Part shown: one piece after another, positions 55,808 through 64,000 of the stretch | How the letters are laid out: the number at the start of each line of letters is the position of its first letter | Numbering within the stretch: the stretch's first letter is position 1 | Assembly: GCA_026873275.1 (NCBI GenBank) | Contig: JANTUC010000005.1 | Span: forward strand, 248,001 to 312,000 | Direction of reading: 5' to 3' | DNA length: 64,000 bases | Source of the DNA: Pseudopithomyces maydicus | Lineage: Eukaryota; Ascomycota; Dothideomycetes; Pleosporales; Didymosphaeriaceae | Made by a program: the position numbers and the translations under genes | Notes under the pieces: generated by a model | The model's database searches: none | Told to the model about the DNA's origin: nothing | Seen by the model: the letters and a program-made list of their open reading frames with translations, nothing else

Positions 55808-56697
55808 ATGCCTTCACACAGAGGAACCAAGACTGTAACAGCGGGTGCAGTGGCTGCCGCCTCTTTCAGCACTATGTGGTTTGACCCTACAGGGGTCTCA
55901 GCATTGACATTTCTCTCCGCCTCTACAGCAACAGTGGTCGGTACAACCTATCATGCCATCAAGGGTACCAAAAAATCGTCTCCAAATCTATGGACGCGAA
56001 TCGCGAAAGAAGAGCGGAAATACAAGCCCCTGCCATGGGAATGTCGATCGGACAACATATACAATTCCAGTGCGAGGTTGAAAATACCATCAGGCGGCTC
56101 ACCTCTGCGTTCGAAGGCACTTCGGTCACCAGCGTGCTATTTCTTGGATTGCCATATATGGGGATTATATGGGCTATCAACATAATGGAAACTAGTGTCC
56201 AAATCAGGCGTCTGAATAGGTTGGCGAACAGGGCTGGTGGCAGGAGAGCGTTGTTCAGAACAATATCCAAACGAAATGCCACTGCGCAGGCGGCAACTGG
56301 CGCAGCGATTAAGACAGCAACTATGTCTCTAACACTGGGCCATGATTTTGACGCAGCGATTAACAGTATTGCGGGCCATGTTAGCGATGTCGACTATAAT
56401 GCATTGGTAAAAGAGGCTGGGTGTGTTCACGAACAATGGTTAGAGAATCCTGTCACGAGCTACGCGACAAGTGTGCTCGATCAACCTCAGGATGCTGTGA
56501 AGATGTTTTTCGAAGGTCTAGAGGGTGACTTTGACGATAAAGCACAACCATGGACGTGGCAGGAGGACCATTCTGCTACAGGAATTGTGGCGCTGGGGGC
56601 CACCGTTGCAGTTGTCAACAAGACCGTGGATATTGCTGTGGATGATCGTTTACACAATGGGGCCCAGGCCTTAACTATGCCAAACAAGAAGGTGTAG
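55808..56697 (+). CDS. Hypothetical protein with N-terminal hydrophobic segment (apparent 1-base frame break)
   Basis: Starts MPSHRGTKTVTAGAVAAASFS and has a hydrophobic stretch GVSALTFLSASTATVVGTTYH. It then reaches KGTKK at the A6 run 55970..55975, after which the protein-like sequence continues in the next frame (SMDANRERRAEIQAPAMGMS). That part includes a second hydrophobic helix (TSVLFLGLPYMGIIWAINIM), a basic RRLNRLANRAGGRRALF and an Ala-rich C-terminus (GIVALGATVAVVNKTVDI). One extra A connects the two into KKIVSKSMDANRE and 296 aa; 890 bp is one base short of a multiple of three. No family is recognised. It could also be two separate frames, but the join is natural. Confidence 0.5.
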
Positions 56698-57506
56698 TGG
56701 AGAAGGATGATATGTGTATTATTAACAGCGCGCAGATTGTTCCGCTTCTTTTCCTTAGGGAGTTTATTTTCGGCTCTGTTTTTCTCCAGACTGCACCTAG
56801 CTAATTTCTATAACAATAGATAATCTTGAGAGCTCATAGTGCCGTTGAAAACTCTTTCAGGAGAATTTTCGTATACAAGCGACTCTAATAACGTCTCTTT
56901 TATTTGTATTTATTGTTCTTATGATGATAAAGATTCTCCAGTTTTCTGAAAGATCGATAGTACATTTGACCTGTGCATACATACTTCTTGATGTATTCAC
57001 AAATTTAGCGAAGATACGATTAGTTATTATTCTTGCTAGTGGATTATCTGAAGACCTTCAATATGTATAGCAGTTGAAGACCTCCATGATAACACAAAAA
57101 TCTCCATCTCGAGTGGGTGGCCTTCATGCGTGCTTACTAAGCCCGACGGCAGCTGACCGAACGATTGATTGGTCGGCACACTGTACCATATACACGTAGA
57201 TCAGATCCCGCCTATGTACTAGACTCCGAGGAGCGCCGAGGGGTACCGCCGGACGAACCTGCAGTGTTTGGGTCTTTGTTTTCTTGCCGTGGACCTCGAA
57301 ACTCTCGACTCTGAGAAGTACAAACTCCATAGCGCCCACAGTCCCTGCATAAACATATTTGTTCCCAATCCGCACCATCCGACCCTACATTTGGACCCAT
57401 CCACCATTCTTCATTCCACTAGAACCGCAGGGCTCCTTGCATTACCCACAAAAACACACCTAGGGACATACACTCCGAAAGCCATTCTTCAATATAGAGA
57501 GTCATC
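56698..57506. other. Intergenic region
   Basis: No gene; antisense frames around 57124..57407 are chance. Nothing recognised. Confidence 0.45.
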
Positions 57507-58327
57507 ATGGGTATTACCGTCTCTCACGCAACCACCGCGCCCCTCTTCATGGTGTCGACAATCATCGGTTTCATCTCTTTCGCCTTCACAGTCGGCACCT
57601 TTCTCAAAGTCTTCTGGCAGTCTCTTCTCACAATTAAAAGCGCCCCACACGAAATCTATGACTATCTCTCAAACCTCAAACAAGCTCTGCTGGAGGAGAG
57701 GCGACACCTACGCAAAGTACGGAAACGTATGCGGCGCCGCAGCCACAGTCGGGGCGGAAGAGACCGGAGGGGCAGTATGGGTGGAACTGCATACGGAAAA
57801 GGACCTCGTAGCTATTTCGAACGTGATGAACAGGCGTTCCGATCGCAGGGGAAAGCGAAGCACTCAGGGTCATGCGCGATGCAGTGAAAGATATGATACG
57901 CTCGTTTCGCCAATTAGAGTACCCGTTTTTGAAACCTGAGTTCCAGAATGGAGATGCAGCGCATTGGAGTACGAACACACCAGCAAAAGAGAAGAGCGCG
58001 AGATACATGCAGTCGCCCCCACGGTCCCCGTATCAGGATGATGAGGACGTGGATGGAGAGGAAGGGCTAAATAGGAGTAATCGATTGGGTACCGAGTATC
58101 GGACGTGTGGTTTCAGAGAGAGGTGGCTATGGTTGCATCGGAAGGACGATGTTGTCACGATGAGTGAGGGGTTGGCAAGAATAGAAGTCAGGAGGACTGC
58201 CCACGAAGTAGGGACGGTGGCGGCGGCGGTAGCAGATATAGGAAGGGATGTGGAAGACATACTTGAGAGCATACAACAGATGGAAGGGAGATTAAGTAGG
58301 GTCATAGGGGTAAGGAGGGTAGAGTGA
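57507..58327 (+). CDS. Membrane-anchored coiled-coil fungal protein (apparent 1-base frame break)
   Basis: MGITVSHATTAPLFMVSTII starts a single membrane span (FMVSTIIGFISFAFTVGTFLKVFW), followed by a basic Arg-rich region (KVRKRMRRRSHSRGGRDRRG). The frame changes at the GGGG run 57848..57851. One more G reads SQGESEALRVMRDAVKDM and leads into SFRQLEYPFLKPEFQ, YRTCGFRERWLWLHRKDDV and a C-terminal helix (ILESIQQMEGRLSRVI). Total 821 bp plus one gives 273 aa. The span-plus-coil layout resembles uncharacterised fungal proteins; function unknown. Confidence 0.65.
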
Positions 58328-58436
58328 TCACAGTGCGCATCATGCGTGCTGGTCGCCAGCAAATCTGAACTAGGCCACAGTACCTACATATTATTTCCCG
58401 CAGCAATGAATTCCTGAGAGAAAAATAATTATATTA

Positions 58437-60418
58437 CTACATAACTGTTGTTACGACAAAATCCTCTGATATGAGACCTTCGACCAAAAGCAAGGCATCG
58501 GGGCAAGATTCTCGGAAATAGCTGCCAATTTCCAAAATGAGCTTCTTCGCAAGTCCTGATATAAACCAGTATCCGCTTCTTTCGGCACGCAGAACCAATG
58601 CAGAGATCCAAAAAACAATAACCACAAGGGCGGAAGGATCGTTACGCAAAAACAAAGAACAGAAGTGATCTGGTACCTTGCTAAGCCATTGAACCTACAT
58701 CATAAGCAAAATCAGCGCAAGCCAGATTGTGATACATTTTGGTAGACTCACCATACTGTGCCACACGGCTGTAGAGTTCGATATACCGTCCTTGGTGTCG
58801 AAACTTGCACTATAATGTTCCACCAGCGATGCAATGGCCGTCAGCGTTGCCATCACGTCCTTTACCTCATTAGGTCTTCCAAAAACATCAGACATACGCG
58901 ATGGCAGTCGATCTAAACGATCGAGTAGCGAAACAGCTTCCCGATTATGTGCTTCGCTCTGTCTTTCCTTGAATATCCGACTCGCTCTTGCAAAGACTTC
59001 TTCCGGGGTCCCATCACTACCGCTCCGCTCCACCAACGTAAAACTCCGCAAAGCCGTAGCAAAAGTCCGCAGTTTGAATGGAAACGACGAAAAGCTTTTC
59101 CCAAGGAGTGGATTTGTCACCAGAGCCCATTGAGCACATCGAAGAATGCATACGAGTTGTCCGCCCACTCTACGCTCCTCTTCTTTGCCAGGGCTGTACA
59201 TGACGCCAACCCGCCTACTAGCTTCTTCTCGACCAGCAAGAAGATTGGCAAAGAAAGAAAGGGCTTGTTCGCGGTGCTGTTCTGCGAGGGTCTCATCGTT
59301 TGTGAGCACTGAGGCGTGGTATTCCTACATGCGAAGATGCAAATCAGTAACATGTGCCAACCCCATCATCACGATGACTAACTTTAATCCATCTCAAATA
59401 GGGTATCCGGGTAAATGATAGAATTGAGCATGCTTATTGAGCCTTCATACATACCGAGATTGCCAGTACGCCAGACATGAGCCAGTGACGTGAAAATGCC
59501 AGTGGAAGAACGGTGTTCTCCCAGTAACATAACATCCCTGCATCAAAGCTTGGACCTGGTAAGGTATGGATGGTAATGGAAACAAAACGATGAAATATCC
59601 TCAATGCTTCTAGGTCAAGATTGGATGATATCACTGTAGGAACTAGGGTGTCGTCGGCGTCTTCCATCTGGTCGTCTTCATCGCCATCATCAGACTCACT
59701 AGCAAACTCACCATCGTCCGCTTCACTCATGGTTTCTTCGCTCTCGTCAAGTAGCTCCTCCTCGTCGCTGATCTCGTCTGGGTCAGTCATCTGCACAGCT
59801 AGGCTAGGTGCTGTAAACCGGGATTTTGTGAGCCACATATAAACTATAGAGTTGGATGACACAACTCACAAACTTCAAAATATCGAATCTTGGTCCCGCG
59901 AAAGAAAGTCTGCATCTTGACCTCCCGCGCCATGGTATCAGAATCTTGGATTCCCCCATGTACGTCCGCCCAATGCCGTCGCATCCGCTTTACGCTAGCA
60001 CATAGGTTGGCACAGCCACTTTGCAGGCACCGATAGCCATCGAGAATCGGAAGAGCAGCGATAGGTCGAGTATCTGGAGTCGGAAGTGTCACGTCGTCGG
60101 GTTCATAGAGCTCTAATGAGTATCAATAGGTCAATACATGTAAATTGATGGATAAAATATTATCAAAGCACCTATTGAGTGTACATACGTAGTTGTGCGA
60201 TGGAGGATAGCAAGTTCTGACGTTCTCCACGGTAGATCTTGTGTCGTAATAGATGACTTTGCACCTGCGAGTACTGTGAGTGATACAACACTTCCTTATG
60301 TACCGAAAATGCTTACAGCACTCTTCTGGATCGCGTATTCGCAATCTCGACAGATCAGAACCCCATAGTCAGAATTGTACTCCAGCAGGTCATTTGAGCC
60401 TAGTGTCAGGCGCGACAT
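58437..60418 (-). CDS. OrsD-like (DUF3505-type) zinc-finger regulator with fungal TF-like C-terminus
   Basis: Six exons on the minus strand: 60317..60418, 60189..60264, 59870..60112, 59455..59810, 58752..59324 and 58437..58694, giving 535 aa, all in frame with canonical sites. The N-terminal domain DYGVLICRDCEYAIQKSAVQSHLLRHK is the Cys2/His2-type finger of OrsD/DUF3505 proteins. A second finger is CLQSGCANLCASVKRMRRHWADVHG. Next come VKMQTFFRGTKIRYFEV, an acidic linker (DEISDEEELLDESEE), and a helical region (LEALRIFHRFVSITIHTL, WLMSGVLAIS, HREQALSFF). The end has ALVVIVFWISALVLR and GYWFISGLAKKLILEIGSYF. The C-terminal part resembles the regulatory domain of Upc2-type fungal transcription factors. 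It is divergently transcribed from the MDR gene at 61028. OrsD in Aspergillus is a cluster protein of uncertain role, so DNA binding is inferred. Confidence 0.8.
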
Positions 60419-61027
60419 TTTTGCCGTTTAGAGGGCGATGTTGGCGCAGTGGGTCCACCAGCGAACGCAGGAGGCATTCATTCACAGTTCGAGGTATACG
60501 CAATTCTCCAGGCTTGAAACCCTCGCGAAAAGGCCATCAGTGACCTCTTATTGTACTCTACCTGTAGGTACTCTGGTTCGGTGGATCGGCTAACGCTAAT
60601 CCTGATCGATGCCATCGTGATACTAAACGAAACAGGTTTAGTGTCCATGCAGTCATATTATAGGCTCGTTTCACCCATCCTACAGCACAGAACAGCATAT
60701 GCGGTTCTCTGTCGTGCGATACGGAGGCTAGAACCGCATGCTGTCGTTCCCCCGAGCCTCAACCTCCAATTATTCACCCTCAGCCAACCAGAGCTCTCAA
60801 TTGACTTGTATGGATATCCACCTCCAAGAAACCGTCTTCGTGCTTTGAAATGGAATTGGAAATCCTCACGGTCGGTCGTCCGGTCGGACGGTTGCAATGC
60901 CTCCGTATCGCAGTGTATTTAACGTGGGCTGCTGCTGAAGAAGAGGGAGCATCCAGAACAGCAATCAACATCATTCCATCAAGAATACTCAAAGAATCAA
61001 CCAACAATCAACAACCAATCATACATC
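60419..61027. promoter_or_regulatory. Shared divergent promoter, 609 bp
   Basis: Separates the OrsD-like gene (minus) from the MDR gene (plus). A TATTTAA element (60916..60922) is about 110 bp before ATG 61028. A CGG-rich near-palindrome sits at 60869..60891. Short frames here are not supported as genes. Confidence 0.55.
60869..60891. promoter_or_regulatory. CGG-rich near-palindromic site
   Basis: Reads CGGTCGGTCGTCCGGTCGGA then CGG, with repeated CGG triplets and GTCCG/CGGAC symmetry, directly upstream of the TATA-like element. Zinc-cluster and related regulators bind paired CGG/CCG triplets, so this is a candidate operator of the divergent pair. Confidence 0.45.
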
Positions 61028-62213
61028 ATGTCTTCTCCCCAGAACCAAGCTGCATGGCTCAAGGAAGCCGGAAAACCGCTCGAAGTCTCCGATGCACCCA
61101 TGCCTACTGCCGGTGCAGGTGAGCTCGTCATCAAGAATGCTGCCGTGGCAATCAACCCGCTCGACTGGCACATGCAGGACCACGGAGTTTTCATCCAGCA
61201 ATGGCCTGCTATCTTCGGGTGCGACGTGGCAGGTGAGGTGCATGAAGTCGGCGCCGGCGTTGATCGTTTCAAGGCAGGTGACCGCGTGATCGGGTAAGTC
61301 CAAATACGACGGTACATGTAGTACAAGGAAAATTCGTTGTGGCTTGTACTCAGTCAGACAACCCAACGTAACCTCACCGACTATGATGCGAATCGCCTGC
61401 TCAACGAGTTAGAGTTTAAGCACTAACGTAGACAGACACACGATCAATCTTGTCAGCGGACGCCCTCAAGACGGCGCATATGCTCTGTACAGTGTGGTAC
61501 CAGCCGACAAAGCAGCCATTCTCCCGAGTTCCATCTCGTTCACCGATGGTGTTGTTGTGCCTTTCGCCCTCGAGGCAGCCGTCTGCGGACTTTCGGTCAA
61601 AGAGCCCGGCCCGTGTATGCCTGGAGTTCAGACTCCAGCTCTCTCGCTGCCATACCCATCGCTCGAGCCGGTACAACCAATCGGAAAAACTATCGTCGTT
61701 TACGGTGCTTCTGCCTCGGTAGGATCAATGGTCACCCAAATCGCAACCGCTGCCGGGATCAAAGTCATCGCAACTGCAGGCGCACACAACCTGGAACTCG
61801 TGAAGCGTTGCGGAGCAGCTCAGGTCTTTGACCACAAGGATCCTGCCCTTGTTGAGAAGGTTGTTGCCGCTATCGAACCATCGGAGTTCGTAGGTGTCTT
61901 TGATGCTGTTTCGATTCCAGAGACAATCAAGCCTAGTCTCGAGATTTTGGCGAAGCTAGGTGGAGGTCATCTTGCCTGTGTGCACCCACCCCCAGTTGAG
62001 ATACCTGAGAATGTGAAGGTTGGTATGATCTTCGCCGTGAACGACATCGCAACGCCGGTCTGGAGGGATTATGTTACTCCAGCGCTGGAGTCTGGAAAGC
62101 TTCAGTGTCTTCCACCACCTACGATCGTTGGCAAAGGCCTTGAGCACATCAATGAAGCGCTGAAGAGGTCAAAGGCTGGAGTCAGTGCGACTAAATTGGT
62201 GGTCGAACTATAA
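61028..62213 (+). CDS. Zinc-free MDR oxidoreductase (quinone/enoyl reductase-like)
   Basis: Exons 61028..61293 and 61436..62213 (142-nt intron, GTAAGT to ACAG) give 347 aa. GAGELVIKNAAVAINPLDWHM and GCDVAGEVHEVGAGVDRFKAGDRV are the GroES-like N-terminal domain; TIVVYGASASVGSMVTQIA is the NADPH-binding Rossmann motif. It has no Cys ligands for structural zinc and lacks the catalytic-zinc GHE motif. It is the ToxD/LovC-like class, which includes trans-acting enoyl reductases and quinone reductases. No PKS is nearby, so it may be a stand-alone NADPH reductase. The start ATG has good context (CATCATG). Confidence 0.88.
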
Positions 62214-62675
62214 AGAGCTGGAGCATAACGCATGATGGATTAGTTTTGAGGTAGCATTTTTAGACAGTTTTATGCATTCGTTGGCCACACCGCTGGATTT
62301 ACCAAGTCATTGAGTTAGAAGTTTAGAGCATTCGAATACTAGAATCTCGTTTTTACTTGGCTGTTCTGTTTTTCTCCGACTATCAATATTGAGCCGTGGT
62401 ACGAGAAGAACAGATTTGATTATTGGACCATGAATACCAACGACCTGAATCATTCTGTATCCCATCGCATGTACATTTCCTGTCTATGAGCCTATCTCTG
62501 TCTCACACCTACACATAACCTACAGCAAGAGCTTCTTATATAGACGCAATGCGATATTTATCACTTTTATTTGACACTAAGCGTCAACATTAACTTTTGA
62601 CTCGATGTAGCGGCATGAACAAGCAAACTTGGTATCAGTATCGTTCCATAAGAAAACTTTCTCATCTAATTCTAA
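62214..62675. other. Convergent intergenic region
   Basis: Between the 3' ends of the MDR gene and the pyrophosphatase gene; nothing recognised. Confidence 0.5.
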
Positions 62676-63739
62676 CTATGGAACCTGAACAAGCTCTTTT
62701 TCTGCATTAAGATAGTACCACCAATGGTACTTCTCTGGCTTCGATGCCGGTTCTTGGGGTTTTGAAGCCTTCTTTGGGATACCGAGTTCCTTTCTCGCGC
62801 TCTTGCAAGGTACCCAGCTTGACAGATTGATCTGCGACGTCTGAACAATGGAGATCTTTCCTGGATCTTCCTTGCCGCTCACGAGGTCTTTCCAATATCC
62901 ATGACTCTCATCAACGGTCGTCATGACAAAAGAAACATTCTGATACGTGTCACCAATAATGGGGATGACATCATCACCACGCGCCACTTTGTAGTATGTA
63001 AACCAGTCCCGAAACGCTTGTATAGTACCAGGACGATACTTCTCAACATCCTCGTAGGTATCGACGAGCGCAGCCAACGGGTCTTTCACATCAATTCCCA
63101 GCATCTTCCAATCCGTTTCATCTCCATCATTGACGGCTAGGCCACCTAATAGTTTCACCTGTTTTATCTGACCCGTGTAGCCATCGTCTCGGCCAATATC
63201 AAATAGATCCATGGGATCTTTGTCTCCGGGAAACCCAGTAAAGCTATGATTTAAGTTTGGGTTTTCCCACGTTTGTGGTATGCTTCCATACAGGAAGGGG
63301 TAGCTTTTGTGGGGCCAAACGCTTTCGACAAAGCGCGGTGCACCATTCTTCTCGTCGTGAAAGATCGGGTTCAAGGCCTCAGGACGCCGTGTCTCGATTT
63401 TCCCATCAGTCCATCTTGGTATCTCAACAACAAAATTGACGATTTGCTTGTTTTCGGGATCTGGATATAATGGCACATCGTGCCAGAAGGAAATCGGTTC
63501 ATCGCGATGTAATAGATACATGCGCCAATCCTGCACGTGTCAGTAACCTAACTGCGTCATGGATGAGAATTACTCACAAGGGTGTTCCTCTGACCAACTT
63601 CCCGCAGACTTAATGCATCATAGTCGAACTCTGCGCAAGATTTGTCCGGTTTAGGAGCGTCCTTCTTCGTCTCCCTTGTCTGCAAGGGATTGGCTGCAAC
63701 CAGGACCGTGAGCGATGCGATTACAAACTTGGAAATCAT
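62676..63739 (-). CDS. Secreted family I inorganic pyrophosphatase
   Basis: Exon 1 is 63578..63739 and exon 2 is 62676..63530, giving 338 aa. The signal peptide SKFVIASLTVLVAANP is followed by a short pro-region. The rest is a soluble family I pyrophosphatase, hydrolysing PPi to two phosphates: NFVVEIPRWTDGKIE, RFVESVWPHKSYPFLYGSIPQ, the metal-binding GDKDPMDLFDIG (three Asp as in yeast Ipp1), DETDWKMLGIDVKDPLA, and EDVEKYRPG. Yeast and most fungal forms are cytosolic, so the secretory leader is unusual, and the C-terminal about 60 residues (SSWVPCKSARKELG, EKYHWWYYLNAEKELV) are an extension. The minus-strand TATAAATC at 63804..63811 is about 65 bp upstream of the ATG. Confidence 0.88.
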
Positions 63740-64000
63740 GGTAAATTTCGAAAAGACGATATTGGTCTCCTTCAGAGTTCCATCACTGCGAACTTGTCAG
63801 TGATTTATACCTCTTTTGTTCCACAATTTTAACTCCTTTCGAATGATTCTTGGCCCAGCTATCCACGCCACATCGAAGAAGAAATTAACGATGCCGCTCG
63901 ATGAAAGTGCTCACTTGCCTAGTCCGGTATACAGACACGTGCCCACGTGCTTGCCATAGCTACGCCACCCAATTGATCGAGCAACCAGATGTTCTCCTAA
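63740..64000 (-). promoter_or_regulatory. Promoter of the secreted pyrophosphatase gene
   Basis: TATAAATC on the minus strand at 63804..63811; the rest runs to the window edge without another gene. Confidence 0.45.

Noticed and set aside
28870..57851. Programmed ribosomal frameshifting as the cause of the frame changes
   Set aside because: Different homopolymers in unrelated genes, no slippery heptamer plus structure pattern, and every restored protein is uninterrupted with one added base; undercalling is simpler.

Overview
The window is nuclear DNA of a filamentous ascomycete (Pezizomycotina, probably a dothideomycete). Introns are short (about 40-150 nt) with GTRNGT donors, CTRAC-like branch points and YAG acceptors. 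The families are typically fungal: DUF3632, N1/T1 ribonuclease, Dur3, Slx9, Mcr1, Gfa, P450s, F-box proteins, NmrA and OrsD-type zinc fingers. One repeat copy carries almost pure C-to-T/G-to-A differences, the signature of repeat-induced point mutation (RIP). I support 28 protein-coding genes and no RNA genes. Family names rest on motifs and remembered family patterns; no search was run.

Layout. 1-6.4 kb: 3' end of a DUF3632-like gene, a secreted T1-type ribonuclease with a very basic tail, slx9 and a PAF-acetylhydrolase-like lipase. 8-10.4 kb: the urea transporter dur3. 11.6-19.6 kb: a secreted Cys-containing protein, a 714-aa four-span membrane protein and a P450. 20.4-25 kb (minus strand): a MetE-like zinc methyltransferase and a coilin-like nuclear protein with a long Ser-Asp repeat. 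25.7-34.7 kb: a small membrane protein, a second P450, an F-box gene, an epimerase-like dehydrogenase with a damaged N-terminus, and an F-box/ankyrin-like gene. 35.3-37.1 kb (minus): a secreted repeat-rich cell-wall protein, followed by about 4.3 kb with no convincing gene. 41.4-49.8 kb: a hypothetical gene, a Gfa-like enzyme, mcr1, a small Cys/His-motif protein, an F-box gene and a coiled-coil/UBA-like gene. 50.5-54.7 kb: an NmrA-like and an SDR gene either side of an AT-rich RIP-degraded block that contains a 622-bp solo LTR with an exact 5-bp target duplication. 55.8-63.7 kb: two membrane-anchored hypothetical genes, an OrsD-like regulator divergent from a zinc-free MDR oxidoreductase, and a secreted family I pyrophosphatase.

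The genes are mostly independent housekeeping and accessory functions. No polyketide or peptide synthase backbone gene is present, so I do not call a secondary-metabolite cluster. The clearest possible functional unit is the divergent regulator/oxidoreductase pair at 58.4-62.2 kb, which shares a 609-bp promoter containing a CGG-rich near-palindrome.

A recurring feature affects how the sequence should be read. At least seven genes (slx9, the MetE-like gene, two F-box genes, the cell-wall protein and two membrane-protein genes) change frame by exactly one missing base at a 3-6 base homopolymer, and in each case one added base makes the coding length a multiple of three. Systematic undercalling of homopolymers is the simplest explanation, so these genes should not be taken as pseudogenes without read-level evidence.
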